Source of the DNA: Pedobacter nyackensis
GTDB taxonomy: Bacteria > Bacteroidota > Bacteroidia > Sphingobacteriales > Sphingobacteriaceae
NCBI RefSeq assembly: GCF_900176505.1
Contig: NZ_FWYB01000002.1
Span: forward strand, 149,237-213,236
DNA length: 64,000 nucleotides
Direction: 5' to 3'
The position numbers were made by a program, and so were the translations under genes. Shown here one piece after another: positions 17,328-27,200 of this stretch (its first letter is position 1; the number at the start of each line of letters is the position of its first letter). The notes beneath the pieces were generated by a model that worked only from the letters and a program-made list of their open reading frames with translations, was not told the DNA's origin and ran no database searches.

Positions 17328-18338
17328 TTATCTCAACAACTGATCTTTATACTCCGTTAAAAGCGCTTTAAAATCCTGCACAGTATCCGCTAAATTCTTA
17401 TCGGAATACCCGCCGGCAGCATTTCTATGTCCTCCTCCGTTAAAATATCTTTTGCAGATTTCATTCGCAGGAAATTCTCCCGTGGAGCGCAAAGATAATT
17501 TAACTTTATCAGTTCTTTCAATAATAAACGCGGCCAATTTAACACCATTAATTGACAATGCATAATTTACTATGCCCTCTGTATCACCAGTTACGATGTT
17601 GTAAGTTTTCAACTCTTCTTTGGTTACCGGAATAATCGCTGTATTAAACTCTCTCAATACAACCAGCTTATTGCTTAAACAGTGACCTAAGAAACGTAAA
17701 CGGTTTTCTGTGGCATTATCGTATACCAACTCATGAATTCTCCAGTGTTCTGCACCAAGATCGATCAAATCGGCAGCGATGCGGTATACCGTAGCGTCGG
17801 CAGATCTAAAACGGAAAGAACCCGAATCTGTCATAATTCCGGTATACAGACAAGTTGCGATATCTTTATTCAGCATTACTCCATCCTCTAATTCGTTTAC
17901 AATAAAATCATAAACCAATTGCGCCGCAGCACAGGCATGAATACTCCAATGGCGATAGTCATCAAAATCTTCCGGATCCAGGTGATGATCAATCATAACC
18001 TTATACGCACCTGACGCCCTTACCAGTTCACCCAGTTCATTGATCCTTCCAAGTGCATTAAAATCAAGACAAAAAACAATTGCAGCCTCTTCAACCAGCT
18101 TTGCCGAACGTTCTTGTTCTTCCGTGTAAATAATTACATCCGCATTATTTGGTAACCAGTGCAAGAAATAAGGGTAGTCGGTCGGAGCGATTACCTTAAC
18201 ATGATGTCCTTTTTGAATCAGGTAAGCGTACAGCCCCAAAGATGAACCCATTGCATCACCATCAGGTTTATGGTGGGTTGTTATGACAATTTTTTGCGGC
18301 GTTGCCAGCAAAGATTTTAATTCTGAAATAGATAGCAT
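17328..18338 (-). CDS. nrnA: DHH/DHHA1 phosphoesterase, NrnA-like
   Basis: Cytoplasmic bifunctional oligoribonuclease/pAp phosphatase, finishing RNA decay and recycling 3'-phosphoadenosine 5'-phosphate. Motifs: H-H-K-P-D-G-D-A-M-G near 22-31, the DHH triad in M-I-D-H-H-L-D near 115, and the C-terminal DHHA1 substrate motif G-G-G-H-R-N-A-A-G-G near 308. Length 336 aa is typical. The promoter lies 11 nt upstream. It is divergent from ndk. Confidence 0.9.
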   Translation of the reverse strand: MLSISELKSLLATPQKIVITTHHKPDGDAMGSSLGLYAYLIQKGHHVKVIAPTDYPYFLHWLPNNADVIIYTEEQERSAKLVEEAAIVFCLDFNALGRINELGELVRASGAYKVMIDHHLDPEDFDDYRHWSIHACAAAQLVYDFIVNELEDGVMLNKDIATCLYTGIMTDSGSFRFRSADATVYRIAADLIDLGAEHWRIHELVYDNATENRLRFLGHCLSNKLVVLREFNTAIIPVTKEELKTYNIVTGDTEGIVNYALSINGVKLAAFIIERTDKVKLSLRSTGEFPANEICKRYFNGGGHRNAAGGYSDKNLADTVQDFKALLTEYKDQLLR

Positions 18339-18349
18339 AATATTCGTTG

Positions 18350-18357
18350 CAAAGCTA
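18350..18357 (-). promoter_or_regulatory. nrnA promoter -7 box
   Basis: TAGCTTTG then C on the minus strand, perfect TAnnTTTG, 11 nt before the nrnA ATG. Confidence 0.6.
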
Positions 18358-18453
18358 GTAATTTAATGATAATTGAAGCCTATAATATTTTAGCCTCGCA
18401 GCTATATTTTTAAGGGAGCGGAAAGAACACTTTAATTTTATCAGTATAAAACG

Positions 18454-18461
18454 TAATTTTG
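18454..18461 (+). promoter_or_regulatory. ndk promoter -7 box
   Basis: TAATTTTG then C, perfect TAnnTTTG, 17 nt before the ndk ATG; a TTTA at 18431-18434 with a 19-nt spacer may be the -33 element. Confidence 0.6.
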
Positions 18462-18478
18462 CAAAAAAATTATACAAA

Positions 18479-18898
18479 ATGACTACAAACAGAACTTTTA
18501 CCATGATTAAGCCGGATGCTGTTGCTAATGGCCATATTGGTGCTATAATCAACGATATTACTGCTGCTGGTTTCAAAATCATTGCATTGAAATACACTCA
18601 ATTAACTCCAGAAACTGCTGGTAAATTTTATGAAGTTCACGCTGCACGTCCTTTTTATGCTGACTTAGTAAGCTTCATGTCTTCAGGACCTATCGTTGCT
18701 GCTATCCTTGAGAAAGACAATGCAATCGAAGATTTCAGAAAATTAATCGGTGCTACTAACCCAGCTGAAGCTGCTGAAGGTACTATCCGTCAGAAATATG
18801 CTAAATCTATCGACGCTAACGCGGTTCACGGTTCTGATTCTGATGAGAATGCTGCAATTGAAGGAGATTTCTTCTTTACTGCTGCTGAGCGTTTCTAA
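18479..18898 (+). CDS. ndk: Nucleoside-diphosphate kinase
   Basis: Transfers the gamma phosphate of ATP to nucleoside diphosphates through a phospho-His intermediate. The active site [12 protein letters not shown] is present with catalytic His117, and the N-terminal [10 protein letters not shown] segment is typical. Length 139 aa is normal for bacteria. Single gene with its own promoter; a palindromic repeat and a terminator follow. Confidence 0.97.
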   Translation: MTTNRTFTMIKPDAVANGHIGAIINDITAAGFKIIALKYTQLTPETAGKFYEVHAARPFYADLVSFMSSGPIVAAILEKDNAIEDFRKLIGATNPAEAAEGTIRQKYAKSIDANAVHGSDSDENAAIEGDFFFTAAERF

Positions 18899-18912
18899 GA
18901 CAACAACAATCA

Positions 18913-18984
18913 CGTCATCCTGACACAGGTCAGGACCTCGAAGAGAAATAACAATGCGAGATACCGGCCTTAGCTGGCATGACG
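18913..18984. repeat. 72-bp cloverleaf-forming palindromic element
   Basis: Bounded by CGTCAT (18913-18918) and its inverted copy ATGACG (18979-18984). Between them lie three further stems: CCTGAC/GTCAGG (18919-18924, 18929-18934), CTCG/CGAG (18937-18940, 18957-18960) and CCGGC/GCTGG (18964-18968, 18973-18977, one G-U pair). The whole folds as a four-way junction. Such compact multi-stem units between genes are usually dispersed repeats; no second copy was seen in this window. Confidence 0.55.
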
Positions 18985-18994
18985 AACAACATAA

Positions 18995-19026
18995 AATAAG
19001 CACCCCAAAAAGGTGCTTATTTTTTT
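18995..19026 (+). terminator. Rho-independent terminator downstream of ndk
   Basis: 10-bp stem (18995-19004 with 19012-19021), 7-nt loop, followed by a T-run. Confidence 0.85.
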
Positions 19027-19064
19027 ATAAAGTTTGTACCTTTCAACCACAACAAATAGAACTA

Positions 19065-19796
19065 ATGAAGAAGACTATTATTACGCTTATGCTACCATTT
19101 TGCACCCTTGCGGTAGATGCTCAAACAAAAAAACCAACAGCAGTAAAAAAAAAGGTGACTACTGTAGTAAAAAAAGCTACACCTGCTGTTGTACTTAAAA
19201 CGACTTTAGATTCGGCCAGTTATGCCTTTGGTAATACCATGGCTACCAGCATGAAAAACGACGGGCTAAATAACCTGAATTACGACTTGCTGATTAAAGG
19301 ATTAAAAGATGCTTTCGCAAACAAAACTCCGCTTATCGCTAAAGACCAATCTCAAACTGCGATCAATAACTTATTTAAAGTGGTTAGCAAACAAAAACAC
19401 GCCCCTGCAATCGCTGAAGGCAAAGTATTTTTAGAGCGAAACAAAACACAACAAGGCGTACAGGCAACAGCTAGTGGACTGCAGTACCTGGTTATGACCA
19501 AAGGGACTGGAATCAGACCTAAAGCTACGGATACCGTATTGGTAAACTATAGAGGAACTTTGCTTAATGGCAAACAGTTCGACAGCTCTTACGATAGAAA
19601 TGAGCCCCTTTCACTTCCTTTAAATGGTGTAATAGCTGGCTGGACAGAAGGTGTTCAATTGATGCAGGTTGGTTCAAAATACAAATTCTTCATCCCTTAC
19701 AATCTTGCTTATGGTGAGCGTGGCGCAGGTGCAGATATCCCTCCTTACAGCACTTTAATATTTGAAATTGAGCTACTTAAAGTAAACGGAAAATAG
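19065..19796 (+). CDS. FKBP-type peptidyl-prolyl isomerase, FkpA-like
   Basis: Secreted FKBP isomerase of 243 aa. The start is ATG at 19065: it gives a signal peptide (cleavage near T-L-A-V-D-A-Q), while the longer open frame would run through the ndk terminator. A Lys/Val-rich stretch (about 20-45) leads into the FkpA-like N-terminal dimerisation domain (S-Y-A-F-G-N-T-M-A near 55) and a C-terminal FKBP domain (about 140-243) with V-N-Y-R-G-T-L-L-N-G, the A-G-W-T-E-G-V segment and P-Y-N-L-A-Y-G-E-R-G. An AAAGTTTG (19029-19036), one mismatch from the -7 consensus, lies upstream but overlaps the terminator region. Confidence 0.9.
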   Translation: MKKTIITLMLPFCTLAVDAQTKKPTAVKKKVTTVVKKATPAVVLKTTLDSASYAFGNTMATSMKNDGLNNLNYDLLIKGLKDAFANKTPLIAKDQSQTAINNLFKVVSKQKHAPAIAEGKVFLERNKTQQGVQATASGLQYLVMTKGTGIRPKATDTVLVNYRGTLLNGKQFDSSYDRNEPLSLPLNGVIAGWTEGVQLMQVGSKYKFFIPYNLAYGERGAGADIPPYSTLIFEIELLKVNGK

Positions 19797-19852
19797 TATC
19801 TCAAACCATTGTCATTGTCGTTTGTTAATTGATAACATCAAATCATCAACCT

Positions 19853-20026
19853 ATGACAACGAGAAGATATTTTCCATTAGCAATCATTGCCTTCCTTTCT
19901 ACTACACTTATGAGCTGTGAGCTGGTAAAAGGTATTTTTAAAGCAGGTCTTTGGACTGGTGCAATTGTCGTAATTCTTGTACTTGCACTCATTATCTGGT
20001 TAATAGGCAGAATCTTTGGGGGATAA
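19853..20026 (+). CDS. Small predicted lipoprotein with one membrane helix
   Basis: A 57-aa protein starting at ATG 19853 (M-T-T-R-R-Y-F-P-L-A). It has a signal-like first helix ending at L-M-S-C (possible lipidated Cys), then a short polar stretch and a second hydrophobic helix of about 20 residues (V-V-I-L-V-L-A-L-I-I-W-L-I), ending in Gly-Gly. Small proteins of this pattern are common in Bacteroidota; no function is known to me. It lies between an FKBP gene and a convergent DUF721 gene whose stop is 2 bp away. Confidence 0.65.
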   Translation: MTTRRYFPLAIIAFLSTTLMSCELVKGIFKAGLWTGAIVVILVLALIIWLIGRIFGG

Positions 20027-20027
20027 A

Positions 20028-20318
20028 CTAAAGAAATACAATATCAGTAATCACTTCAGATCCGGCACGTTCATTTATCTTTTGAAGGATGCCGGATCTT
20101 ACCATCAGCAACTCATTCTTGATCACCGATGACTCAATCCTGATGAACAGTTTTTTTTGCGAAACATAAATCTGTGTAGTCCGGTTGGCAATTGCCTTCC
20201 CCATCAGTTCAGGCCATAAAGCCACTACAGATGTTTCATCAAACTTACCTTTCAGCTTATAAACATTCAGCAATTTGCCAATGCCTTCTTTTAGTGTAAT
20301 ATCGTTAGGTTTACGCAT
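20028..20318 (-). CDS. DUF721 (DciA-like) protein
   Basis: Small basic protein (96 aa) of the DUF721 family. The family pattern W-P-E-L-M-G-K-A-I-A-N-R-T (about 34-46) and the following beta strands (L-F-I-R-I-E-S) are present. DUF721 is the core of DciA, a replicative-helicase loader in many bacteria without DnaC; this version has only the core. Its first codons overlap the end of recF by 8 bp, so the two are translationally coupled, which supports a job at DNA. Confidence 0.85.
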   Translation of the reverse strand: MRKPNDITLKEGIGKLLNVYKLKGKFDETSVVALWPELMGKAIANRTTQIYVSQKKLFIRIESSVIKNELLMVRSGILQKINERAGSEVITDIVFL

Positions 20319-21414
20319 GATTTATTGCTCCGTTAGTCACGTCGAATAGCGTTACCGGCACATCGATTTTATTAAATACTGCCAGCACACGGTCTTTCCC
20401 TGTATCTGTAATAAAGATCTGCCCAAAATCATGATGGGATACCATCTCCATCAGTTTATGCATCCTGCTATCGTCAAGTTTATCAAAAATATCATCCAGC
20501 AACAACAAAGGCTTAAATCCTTTATACTTCTGAAGATAAGCATATTGCGCCAATTTAAGTGCAATTAAAAAAGATTTCTGCTGCCCCTGTGAACCAAACT
20601 TCTTTAAGGGCATATTTGATATTGTAAAGATCAGTTCATCCTTGTGAATACCGGTAGTTGTTCTTTCCAGAACCTTATCCTTTTCTATGGATTGCAACAG
20701 CAGCTGCTCAAAAGCGGCATCGTTTAACTGACTTTGGTACTGCAAACTTACCTGCTCCTTATCATTGGTTAAATACTGGTAGTATTTATCAAACAAAGGA
20801 ATAAACTCAATCATGAATTGCTGACGCTTGGCATAGATCTTTACCCCTGAAGCGACCAGTTGCTCATTATAAATCTCCAGTAATGTCGGGTCATAGCTAC
20901 GCGTTACCGCAATTTGCTTTAACAAGGCATTCCGATTTAAAAGGTGACGGTTGTACATGATCAATTCGTCCAGATAGTGCGTATCAGTTTGCGAGATCAC
21001 ATTATCCATAAAACGACGCCGCTCTTCACTTCCTTCCATAATGATATTGGTATCATAGGGTGAAATCATCACCAATGGAAACAAGCCAATGTGATTGGCT
21101 AATTTATCGTACTCCTTTTTATTCCGCTTAAATTGTTTTTTCTGATTCCTTTTTACACCACAGGTGATCTTCTCATTTTTTTCCTGGCGGTCGAAGTCAC
21201 CCTGAATTAAAAACAGGTCATGTCCCGTTTTTATTTGCTGTGTATCGATTGGATTAAAATACCCTTTACATAGGCACAAGTAATGGATAGCGTCCAGTAA
21301 ATTGGTTTTACCGGCCCCGTTATCTCCTACAAATGCATTTACTGTTTTTGAAAAACTAACATTTGCATCCGTATAGTTTTTAAAATTAAGAAGGGTAATG
21401 TTTTTTAACCACAT
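20311..21414 (-). CDS. recF: DNA replication and repair protein RecF
   Basis: SMC-like ATPase that binds gapped DNA and, with RecO/RecR, loads RecA. Walker A G-D-N-G-A-G-K-T lies at residues 30-37, the ABC-type signature segment is near 285 (F-G-S-Q-G-Q-Q-K-S) and Walker B is L-L-L-L-D-D-I-F-D near 315. The start is ATG at 21414 (M-W-L-K-N-I-T-L-L, the usual RecF N-terminus; 367 aa), not the slightly longer frame. The 3' end overlaps the DUF721 gene by 8 bp. Confidence 0.95.
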   Translation of the reverse strand: MWLKNITLLNFKNYTDANVSFSKTVNAFVGDNGAGKTNLLDAIHYLCLCKGYFNPIDTQQIKTGHDLFLIQGDFDRQEKNEKITCGVKRNQKKQFKRNKKEYDKLANHIGLFPLVMISPYDTNIIMEGSEERRRFMDNVISQTDTHYLDELIMYNRHLLNRNALLKQIAVTRSYDPTLLEIYNEQLVASGVKIYAKRQQFMIEFIPLFDKYYQYLTNDKEQVSLQYQSQLNDAAFEQLLLQSIEKDKVLERTTTGIHKDELIFTISNMPLKKFGSQGQQKSFLIALKLAQYAYLQKYKGFKPLLLLDDIFDKLDDSRMHKLMEMVSHHDFGQIFITDTGKDRVLAVFNKIDVPVTLFDVTNGAINHA

Positions 21415-21541
21415 AGTATCAACAGCCAAAGTTACCGTTTAGCTTTGTTAATTCTATGATTACTTCGGTTCTATTTAACGCTCAGTTCATTAATTTTGTT
21501 TAAATACTTTCAAAAGGGGTTGATACTTTGATGTAAAAATG

Positions 21542-21549
21542 TATTTTTG
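21542..21549 (+). promoter_or_regulatory. Promoter of the TPR protein gene
   Basis: TATTTTTG then C, perfect TAnnTTTG, with TTG at 21520-21522 (19-nt spacer). It decides the start: the ATG at 21574 is used, since the upstream codon of the open frame overlaps the box. Confidence 0.65.
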
Positions 21550-21573
21550 CAATCCTTAATTTTTTTAAATAAA

Positions 21574-22245
21574 ATGTCTACAACAGAAAAAGAAATAAAT
21601 CAACCGGTAAGAAAGGGTTCCTTTTTAGAAGAAAATTCGAAAAGCCTTTTGTTCATTGCAGGTGCAATTGTAGTATTAATAGGCATCTACTTCTGGTATC
21701 AGAATGTATACCTTAAAAACAGGGCTGAAGAAGCATCTGCTAAGATGTACAAAGCAGAGCAATACATTGGCGCTGCAGATTCATTAGCTAATAAAGCCAT
21801 CAATGGCGAAGGTGGCTACCCTGGTCTTGAAAAAATTGCAGAGGAGTATGACAATACAAAATCGGCTAACCTTGCCAACTTATACCTTGGTGGTATTTAT
21901 TTACGTAAAGGTGAGTACAAGAAAGCTACTGAAGTTTTAGGTAAATATTCAGAAACTGGAAGTCCGGTTGCAGATCCATTAGCTTTAGGCTTACTAGGTG
22001 ATGCTTACAGTGAATTAAAAGACTTTAAGCAAGCAGCTACTTACTATAAAAAAGCAGCTGATAAAGCGAGCAACAAATTTACTTCTCCAATGTTTCTTAA
22101 AAAACTAGGATTGGTTTACGAAAACCTTAAAGATTTTAAAGGTGCTGAAGAAGCTTACACCAAAATAAAAACTCAGTATCCTGAAAGCCAGGAAGCTGCT
22201 ATGATTGACGAGTACATTGCCCGTGCAGCTGCACAGGTAAAGTAA
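21574..22245 (+). CDS. YfgM-like tetratricopeptide repeat membrane protein
   Basis: A 223-aa protein with a cytoplasmic N-terminus, one transmembrane helix (about 25-45, L-L-F-I-A-G-A-I-V-V-L-I-G-I-Y-F-W-Y) and a periplasmic part made of TPR repeats (about 70-215: G-G-I-Y-L-R-K-G-E-Y-K-K-A, D-A-Y-S-E-L-K-D-F-K-Q-A-A, L-V-Y-E-N-L-K-D-F-K-G-A). The layout matches YfgM/ancillary SecYEG translocon proteins. Monocistronic with its own promoter and terminator. Confidence 0.85.
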   Translation: MSTTEKEINQPVRKGSFLEENSKSLLFIAGAIVVLIGIYFWYQNVYLKNRAEEASAKMYKAEQYIGAADSLANKAINGEGGYPGLEKIAEEYDNTKSANLANLYLGGIYLRKGEYKKATEVLGKYSETGSPVADPLALGLLGDAYSELKDFKQAATYYKKAADKASNKFTSPMFLKKLGLVYENLKDFKGAEEAYTKIKTQYPESQEAAMIDEYIARAAAQVK

Positions 22246-22263
22246 ACAGCCCAAAACATATAC

Positions 22264-22308
22264 AGAAACCCTGCATAACCGATAAGGATATGCAGGGTTT
22301 CTTTTTTT
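22264..22308 (+). terminator. Strong rho-independent terminator
   Basis: Perfect 14-bp stem (22264-22277 with 22289-22302) and a run of T. It ends the TPR transcript before the sigma-factor locus. Confidence 0.9.
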
Positions 22309-22360
22309 AAGCCTATCAATAATGTTGTATAGAATTAATAAATACTTTACATTACAACGG

Positions 22361-22368
22361 TATTTTTG
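22361..22368 (+). promoter_or_regulatory. Promoter of the ECF sigma gene
   Basis: TATTTTTG then C, a perfect TAnnTTTG box, 18 nt before the ATG at 22387. It rules out the TTG at 22366 as a start, since that codon lies inside the box. Confidence 0.65.
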
Positions 22369-22386
22369 CGCACATTCGTTGTACAC

Positions 22387-22962
22387 ATGTCTAAGCCTGA
22401 ATCAAATACCTCTAGTGAAGAGGATCTGTTAACTCAAATCACCGAAGGGAATGAGAAAGCTTTTTCTGTGCTGTACACCACCTATTGGAAATATGTGTAC
22501 AATAGCGCTTACAAAAGGCTTCAGAATTGCCAGGATGCTGAAAACATCACGCAGGATATTTTCCTGAACATCTGGAACAACAGAAAAACTCAAAAAATTG
22601 AAAACCTAAAGTCCTTCCTGTATATCTCCGTTAGAAATAAGGTACTGGATTTAATCGCAAAGGAGAAGAAATACGTTGAACTGCCAGAATACATCGAACT
22701 TTTTGAGCAATCGAGTAGCAGCCCTGCCTTTCAGGCGATATACAAGGAATTGCTAAAAGAATATAAAAAGCAATTAGAAGAACTTCCCCCGCAGCAAAAA
22801 CTCATCTACGAACTGAAGTTCCACGAGAACCTTTCCTCAGATGAGATCGCCGAAAAATTAGGTTTATCCGTAAAAACGATTCGAAATCATTTGGGAAAAG
22901 CTAAGATAAAACTTCGAGCCAGCTTCTTTCCAATCTACGTATTGGCGCTCCTCCATATTTAG
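22387..22962 (+). CDS. RNA polymerase ECF sigma factor, FecI-like
   Basis: Sigma-70 family factor of 191 aa. Region 2 (about 25-95) has D-A-E-N-I-T-Q-D-I-F-L-N-I-W and the segment leading to S-F-L-Y-I-S-V-R-N-K-V-L-D; region 4 (about 130-180) has the helix-turn-helix L-S-S-D-E-I-A-E-K-L-G-L-S-V-K-T-I-R-N-H. The hydrophobic C-terminal tail is typical of Bacteroidota FecI-like factors. It is followed by a FecR anti-sigma factor and a SusC with an STN domain, so it should direct the SusCD operon when substrate is sensed. Confidence 0.93.
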   Translation: MSKPESNTSSEEDLLTQITEGNEKAFSVLYTTYWKYVYNSAYKRLQNCQDAENITQDIFLNIWNNRKTQKIENLKSFLYISVRNKVLDLIAKEKKYVELPEYIELFEQSSSSPAFQAIYKELLKEYKKQLEELPPQQKLIYELKFHENLSSDEIAEKLGLSVKTIRNHLGKAKIKLRASFFPIYVLALLHI

Positions 22963-22988
22963 TCTTTTATTTTTTTAATTTTTATTTG

Positions 22989-23006
22989 CGCCCGACTGGG
23001 CGTTTT
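22989..23006 (+). terminator. Short hairpin between the sigma and FecR genes
   Basis: CGCCC-GACT-GGGCG (22989-23002) followed by TTTT. A weak terminator or attenuator that could lower anti-sigma expression relative to the sigma factor. Confidence 0.4.
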
Positions 23007-23044
23007 CCTTTATGACCCGTCTTATATGTATATAACAGCATAAG

Positions 23045-24220
23045 ATGGATTGGAACAAAGACAAATATTTAGCCCTTTTAGAAAAATACAATCAAAATAC
23101 GGCCAGTCCGGAAGAGAAAGCTTATGTAGAAGCTTGCTACCAATACTTTGAGGTTCAATCCAATTATACTGATCAACTGGATGAAGAAGCCGCTGATCAG
23201 CTAGGACAAAGTATATTTAACCGTATTGAAAGAGAACGGAAACCATCATTTGCAAAACTAATTCTACACAGAAGTAAGGATGCGGTCAGATACATATCTG
23301 CAGCAATCATTTTAATTGTCGCTGCGGCCGCGATTTTACTTTATACCTATCAATCCTCATCAACAAAAGACAACGCCTCAGAAGCGCCTATATTACCCGG
23401 CAAGAGCATCGCCAGTTTAGTATTACCCGATGGCAGTTCCTACTTGTTGAGCGACGCTCAGAAACAAGAGGATTTAATTTCCAAAGGAATTTTACACATT
23501 TCCAATAAGGAAGGCTTTCTGGAATATGATCCCTTGGCTAAAGTAGCACCTGCTGCTATAAAGATCCATGAGATCAGAACACCAAATGGAGGGCAGTATA
23601 AGGTCATTCTGCCTGATGGTAGTAAAGTATGGTTAAATGCAGCCAGTTCGCTTAAATTCCCTAATGAGTTCAATGAAAGCACCAGGGAAGTAGAACTTAT
23701 CGGGGAAGCCTATTTTGAAGTTACCGGTACCCAAAAGAATGGGAAAAACAAGAATTGGCCATTCCTAGTAAAAAGTCAGAAGCACAGCACAAGCGTATTG
23801 GGCACAAAGTTCAACATTTCAGCCTATCCTGAAGATAATTTTGATCAGGTTACACTCCTGGAAGGTAAAGTTAAAATCCATGCCAGCAATGCTGTAGGAA
23901 CTGCAGCTGATTATACGTTAAAACCAAATCAGCAAGCCACCATAAATGATAAAGTCAGCGTTCGGGATGTTGCCTATGCTACGGATGCCAACGCCTGGCA
24001 GCAGGGTAATTTTAGTTTCTCCAATAAGGACCTGGTACAGGTAATGCGTACCATCAGCAGGTGGTATGATGTAGAAGTTGACTACCATAATTTACCAGAC
24101 AAAAAATTAAATGGTGCTATAAGTAGAAGCGTATCTATCAACGACATACTCAGAATGGTCGAAAAAACATGTAGCATCCAATTTAAAATTGAAGGGAGGA
24201 AGGTATATGTTGTAAAATAA
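23045..24220 (+). CDS. FecR-family anti-sigma factor
   Basis: Inner-membrane regulator of the upstream sigma factor. The cytoplasmic N-terminus (about 1-80) is followed by a membrane helix (about 79-100, Y-I-S-A-A-I-I-L-I-V-A-A-A-A-I-L-L), then the periplasmic FecR domain (about 175-285, including R-T-P-N-G-G-Q-Y-K-V and L-P-D-G-S-K-V-W-L-N-A) and a C-terminal DUF4974 domain (about 315-390) that contacts the STN domain of the transporter. Length 391 aa is typical for Bacteroidota. Confidence 0.94.
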   Translation: MDWNKDKYLALLEKYNQNTASPEEKAYVEACYQYFEVQSNYTDQLDEEAADQLGQSIFNRIERERKPSFAKLILHRSKDAVRYISAAIILIVAAAAILLYTYQSSSTKDNASEAPILPGKSIASLVLPDGSSYLLSDAQKQEDLISKGILHISNKEGFLEYDPLAKVAPAAIKIHEIRTPNGGQYKVILPDGSKVWLNAASSLKFPNEFNESTREVELIGEAYFEVTGTQKNGKNKNWPFLVKSQKHSTSVLGTKFNISAYPEDNFDQVTLLEGKVKIHASNAVGTAADYTLKPNQQATINDKVSVRDVAYATDANAWQQGNFSFSNKDLVQVMRTISRWYDVEVDYHNLPDKKLNGAISRSVSINDILRMVEKTCSIQFKIEGRKVYVVK

Positions 24221-24293
24221 TCCATTTATCCGCATCAGCTAACCTCCAATAAAGACGACCAAATCAGAAATTAAACTAACATAAAAAAACATA

Positions 24294-27200
24294 ATGCTTA
24301 GAGTTTTATTACCGTTAAAACTTACATTTTCGCTAGCCTTAGTACTATGCTTAAACGTATCTGGCAAGGTGTATTCGCAAAACATCACCTTGTCCACCAA
24401 AGGCAAAAATTTTGAAACCATTATCAAGGAGATTCGGGATCAGACTAAAATTTCCTTTTTATATGACACCGAATTTTTAAATAAAGCCAAACCTTTATCT
24501 GTAGAGATTAAAAATCTAAACATAGAAAACACACTTGCTATCATTTTCAAAAACCAACCCTTTGATTATGAAATTGACAAGAATTCCATCATTATAAAGC
24601 GCAAAACGGAAACGGCCAAAACGGCAAACAGCCAACAACAGATGGTTACCGGAACGGTTTATGACGAGGAGAAAAAACCTTTGGCAGGTGCAACTATTAA
24701 AGTATTAAATACTGCCTCAGTTGTCATTTCTGATGAGCAGGGAAAATTTAGTCTGACTAATATAAAGCCCGACGCCACATTAATTATTACTTATACCGGA
24801 TTTAATGAACAGAAAATCAGTCTGGGAAACAAAAAGGTCATAGCTATATACCTGGTACGTCAAAATAAAATTTTGGAGGAAACTGTTGTTGTTGGATATG
24901 GATCAATAAGGCGCTCATTGGTGACCAATGCTATTGGTACATTTAAACCTAAGCCGGAAGACGTTCGCCAGGTAGCCAACCCTGCACGTTTGCTGGAAGG
25001 TCGGATAGCAGGAGTAAACATCAATGTTGGATCAGGAAACCTGGGATCAGCAGAGCGTATCAGCATTCGCGGAATTTCTTCTATAAGCGCGGGTAATGAA
25101 CCGCTATATGTTATAGATGGTGTTCCGATTAACACTTCCAGCCCTTCCCTATTCTCATTTGGTGAAAACTACAGTCCCTTAGCGGCCTTTAATCATGCTG
25201 ATATTGAGTCTATAGAAGTACTGAAAGATGCGGCCTCAGCAGCCATTTATGGGTCGAGAGCCAGTAATGGTGTGGTAGTGATTACTACCAGGTCCGGAAA
25301 AGAAGGCCGTTCTGATGTGAAGGTTAACCTTTCCAGCGGTTTTTCCCAATTTATGGATCGCAATAAACTAAAATTCTCGGATTCTAAATCCTACCTCCTG
25401 CAATATAACGAGGGAGTAGATAACTATAATAAACAGAACAACCTGAAAGTAGGTGATGCCGCCTATAAAATCAGGATTTCTAATCCGTTTGGCGACCTGC
25501 CTGATACCGATTGGCTGGGATTAATTACCCAAACCGGTTATTTTAAAAATGTGGATGCAAATCTTGCCGGAGGTAATAAAACCACAAAATATTATATTGG
25601 ATTAGGCTATACCGATCAGGAAGGTATTATTAAAAACAATTCCTTAAAAAAATATAACGTCAACACCAAGATAAGTCACCAGTTTAAGAAGTGGCTGGAG
25701 TTTGGCATGCAGAACACTGCAAATTACATCAAAAACTACCAGGTTCCGGGTGCAAACCTGGGTTCAACCATTATCGCCAGGGCCATTGAACAAAGACCTT
25801 TTGACAGGCCTTACAAACCGAATGGAGATTACTATGTTGGTGGAACGGATGAATTAACCCGCCATAACCCCGTTCAAATTATCAATGAACAAGAAACCTA
25901 TCTGGATACCTATAGATATTTAGGCACCTTTTATGGCACACTAAACCTGGGTCAGGATTTCACATTCAAATCTTCAATAAGTACAGATATCGGGTACACC
26001 TACGATTACAAATATTACAATGCAAAACACCCCTATGGAACAGGTGTAGGCAGGTTGGTTGAGTCTAACCGACTTATTCAAAACATTTTAACGGAGAACA
26101 TCCTGACTTACAACAAGAAACTTAAAGACTTCAGCATTAACGCAATTGCAGGTCATTCCTTTCAAAAGCAAAATGTTAAAAGCTCTGACATTGATGGCAG
26201 AGGCTTCCCTACCCCATCATTACATGTAATTTCCGTAGCATCTGAGATTTATGGAGCCAGTGGAAATACGAGTGAGTATGCAATGGAATCTTATTTTGGA
26301 AGGTCAACTTTTGCCTATAAGGATAAATACATCTTCACCGGGACATTACGTGCCGATGGTTCTTCAAAATTCAATCCCAACCACAGATGGGGATTGTTCC
26401 CATCAGCCTCTATTGGCTGGAATGCATCAAAAGAAGATTTTTTAAGTGATAAAGATATCGACCTTAAATTACGGGCAAGCTATGGCCAGACCGGGAACCA
26501 GGAAGGCATTGGTAATTATGCTTACCAGGCGCTCATGCTGGGTGGCCAGAACTACGGAAATGTAAGTGGTATATCCGTGTCGTCTTTTGGTAATGATCAG
26601 TTAACCTGGGAAAAGGCCGACCAATACGATATGGGTTTCGACCTCGGCTTAATGAACGGGAGGTTGAATCTAATCATAGATGGTTACATCAAGAATACCA
26701 AAAATCTGCTGTATAGCATGCCAATCCATGCCACTACAGGCATGACCAGCATTATCAGCAATATTGGCTCCATGCAAAACAAAGGTGTTGAACTTGCTCT
26801 TAATAGCAATTTCAATATTGGTGCTGTAAACTGGAAATCTCAGTTTAACATTGCACACAATAAAAACAAACTGACTTCCTTAATCGGTCACGATGCACCG
26901 GTATCTGTAGGCGAAAACAGGGCTTTACAGGTAGGTAAAGAGATCGGGGCATATTATCTTTTCGTAGCAAACGGTCTGTACCAGTATGATGGTGAAGTAC
27001 CACAGGCGCTATACAATTTAGGCGTGAGAGCCGGTGATGTGAAATGGCTGGATGTTGATGGTAATAACATCATCAATGACAATGACAGACAGCTGGTAGG
27101 ATCTTCGAATCCGGATTTTTCAGGTGGCTGGAACAACTCCTTTAACTACAAAGGCTTTCAATTAGATATTTTAACCACCTACATGTACGGAAATGACGTG

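Noticed and set aside
24239..24427. 62-aa minus-strand frame before the second susC
   Set aside because: Overlaps the susC start region antisense, with no promoter or domain.
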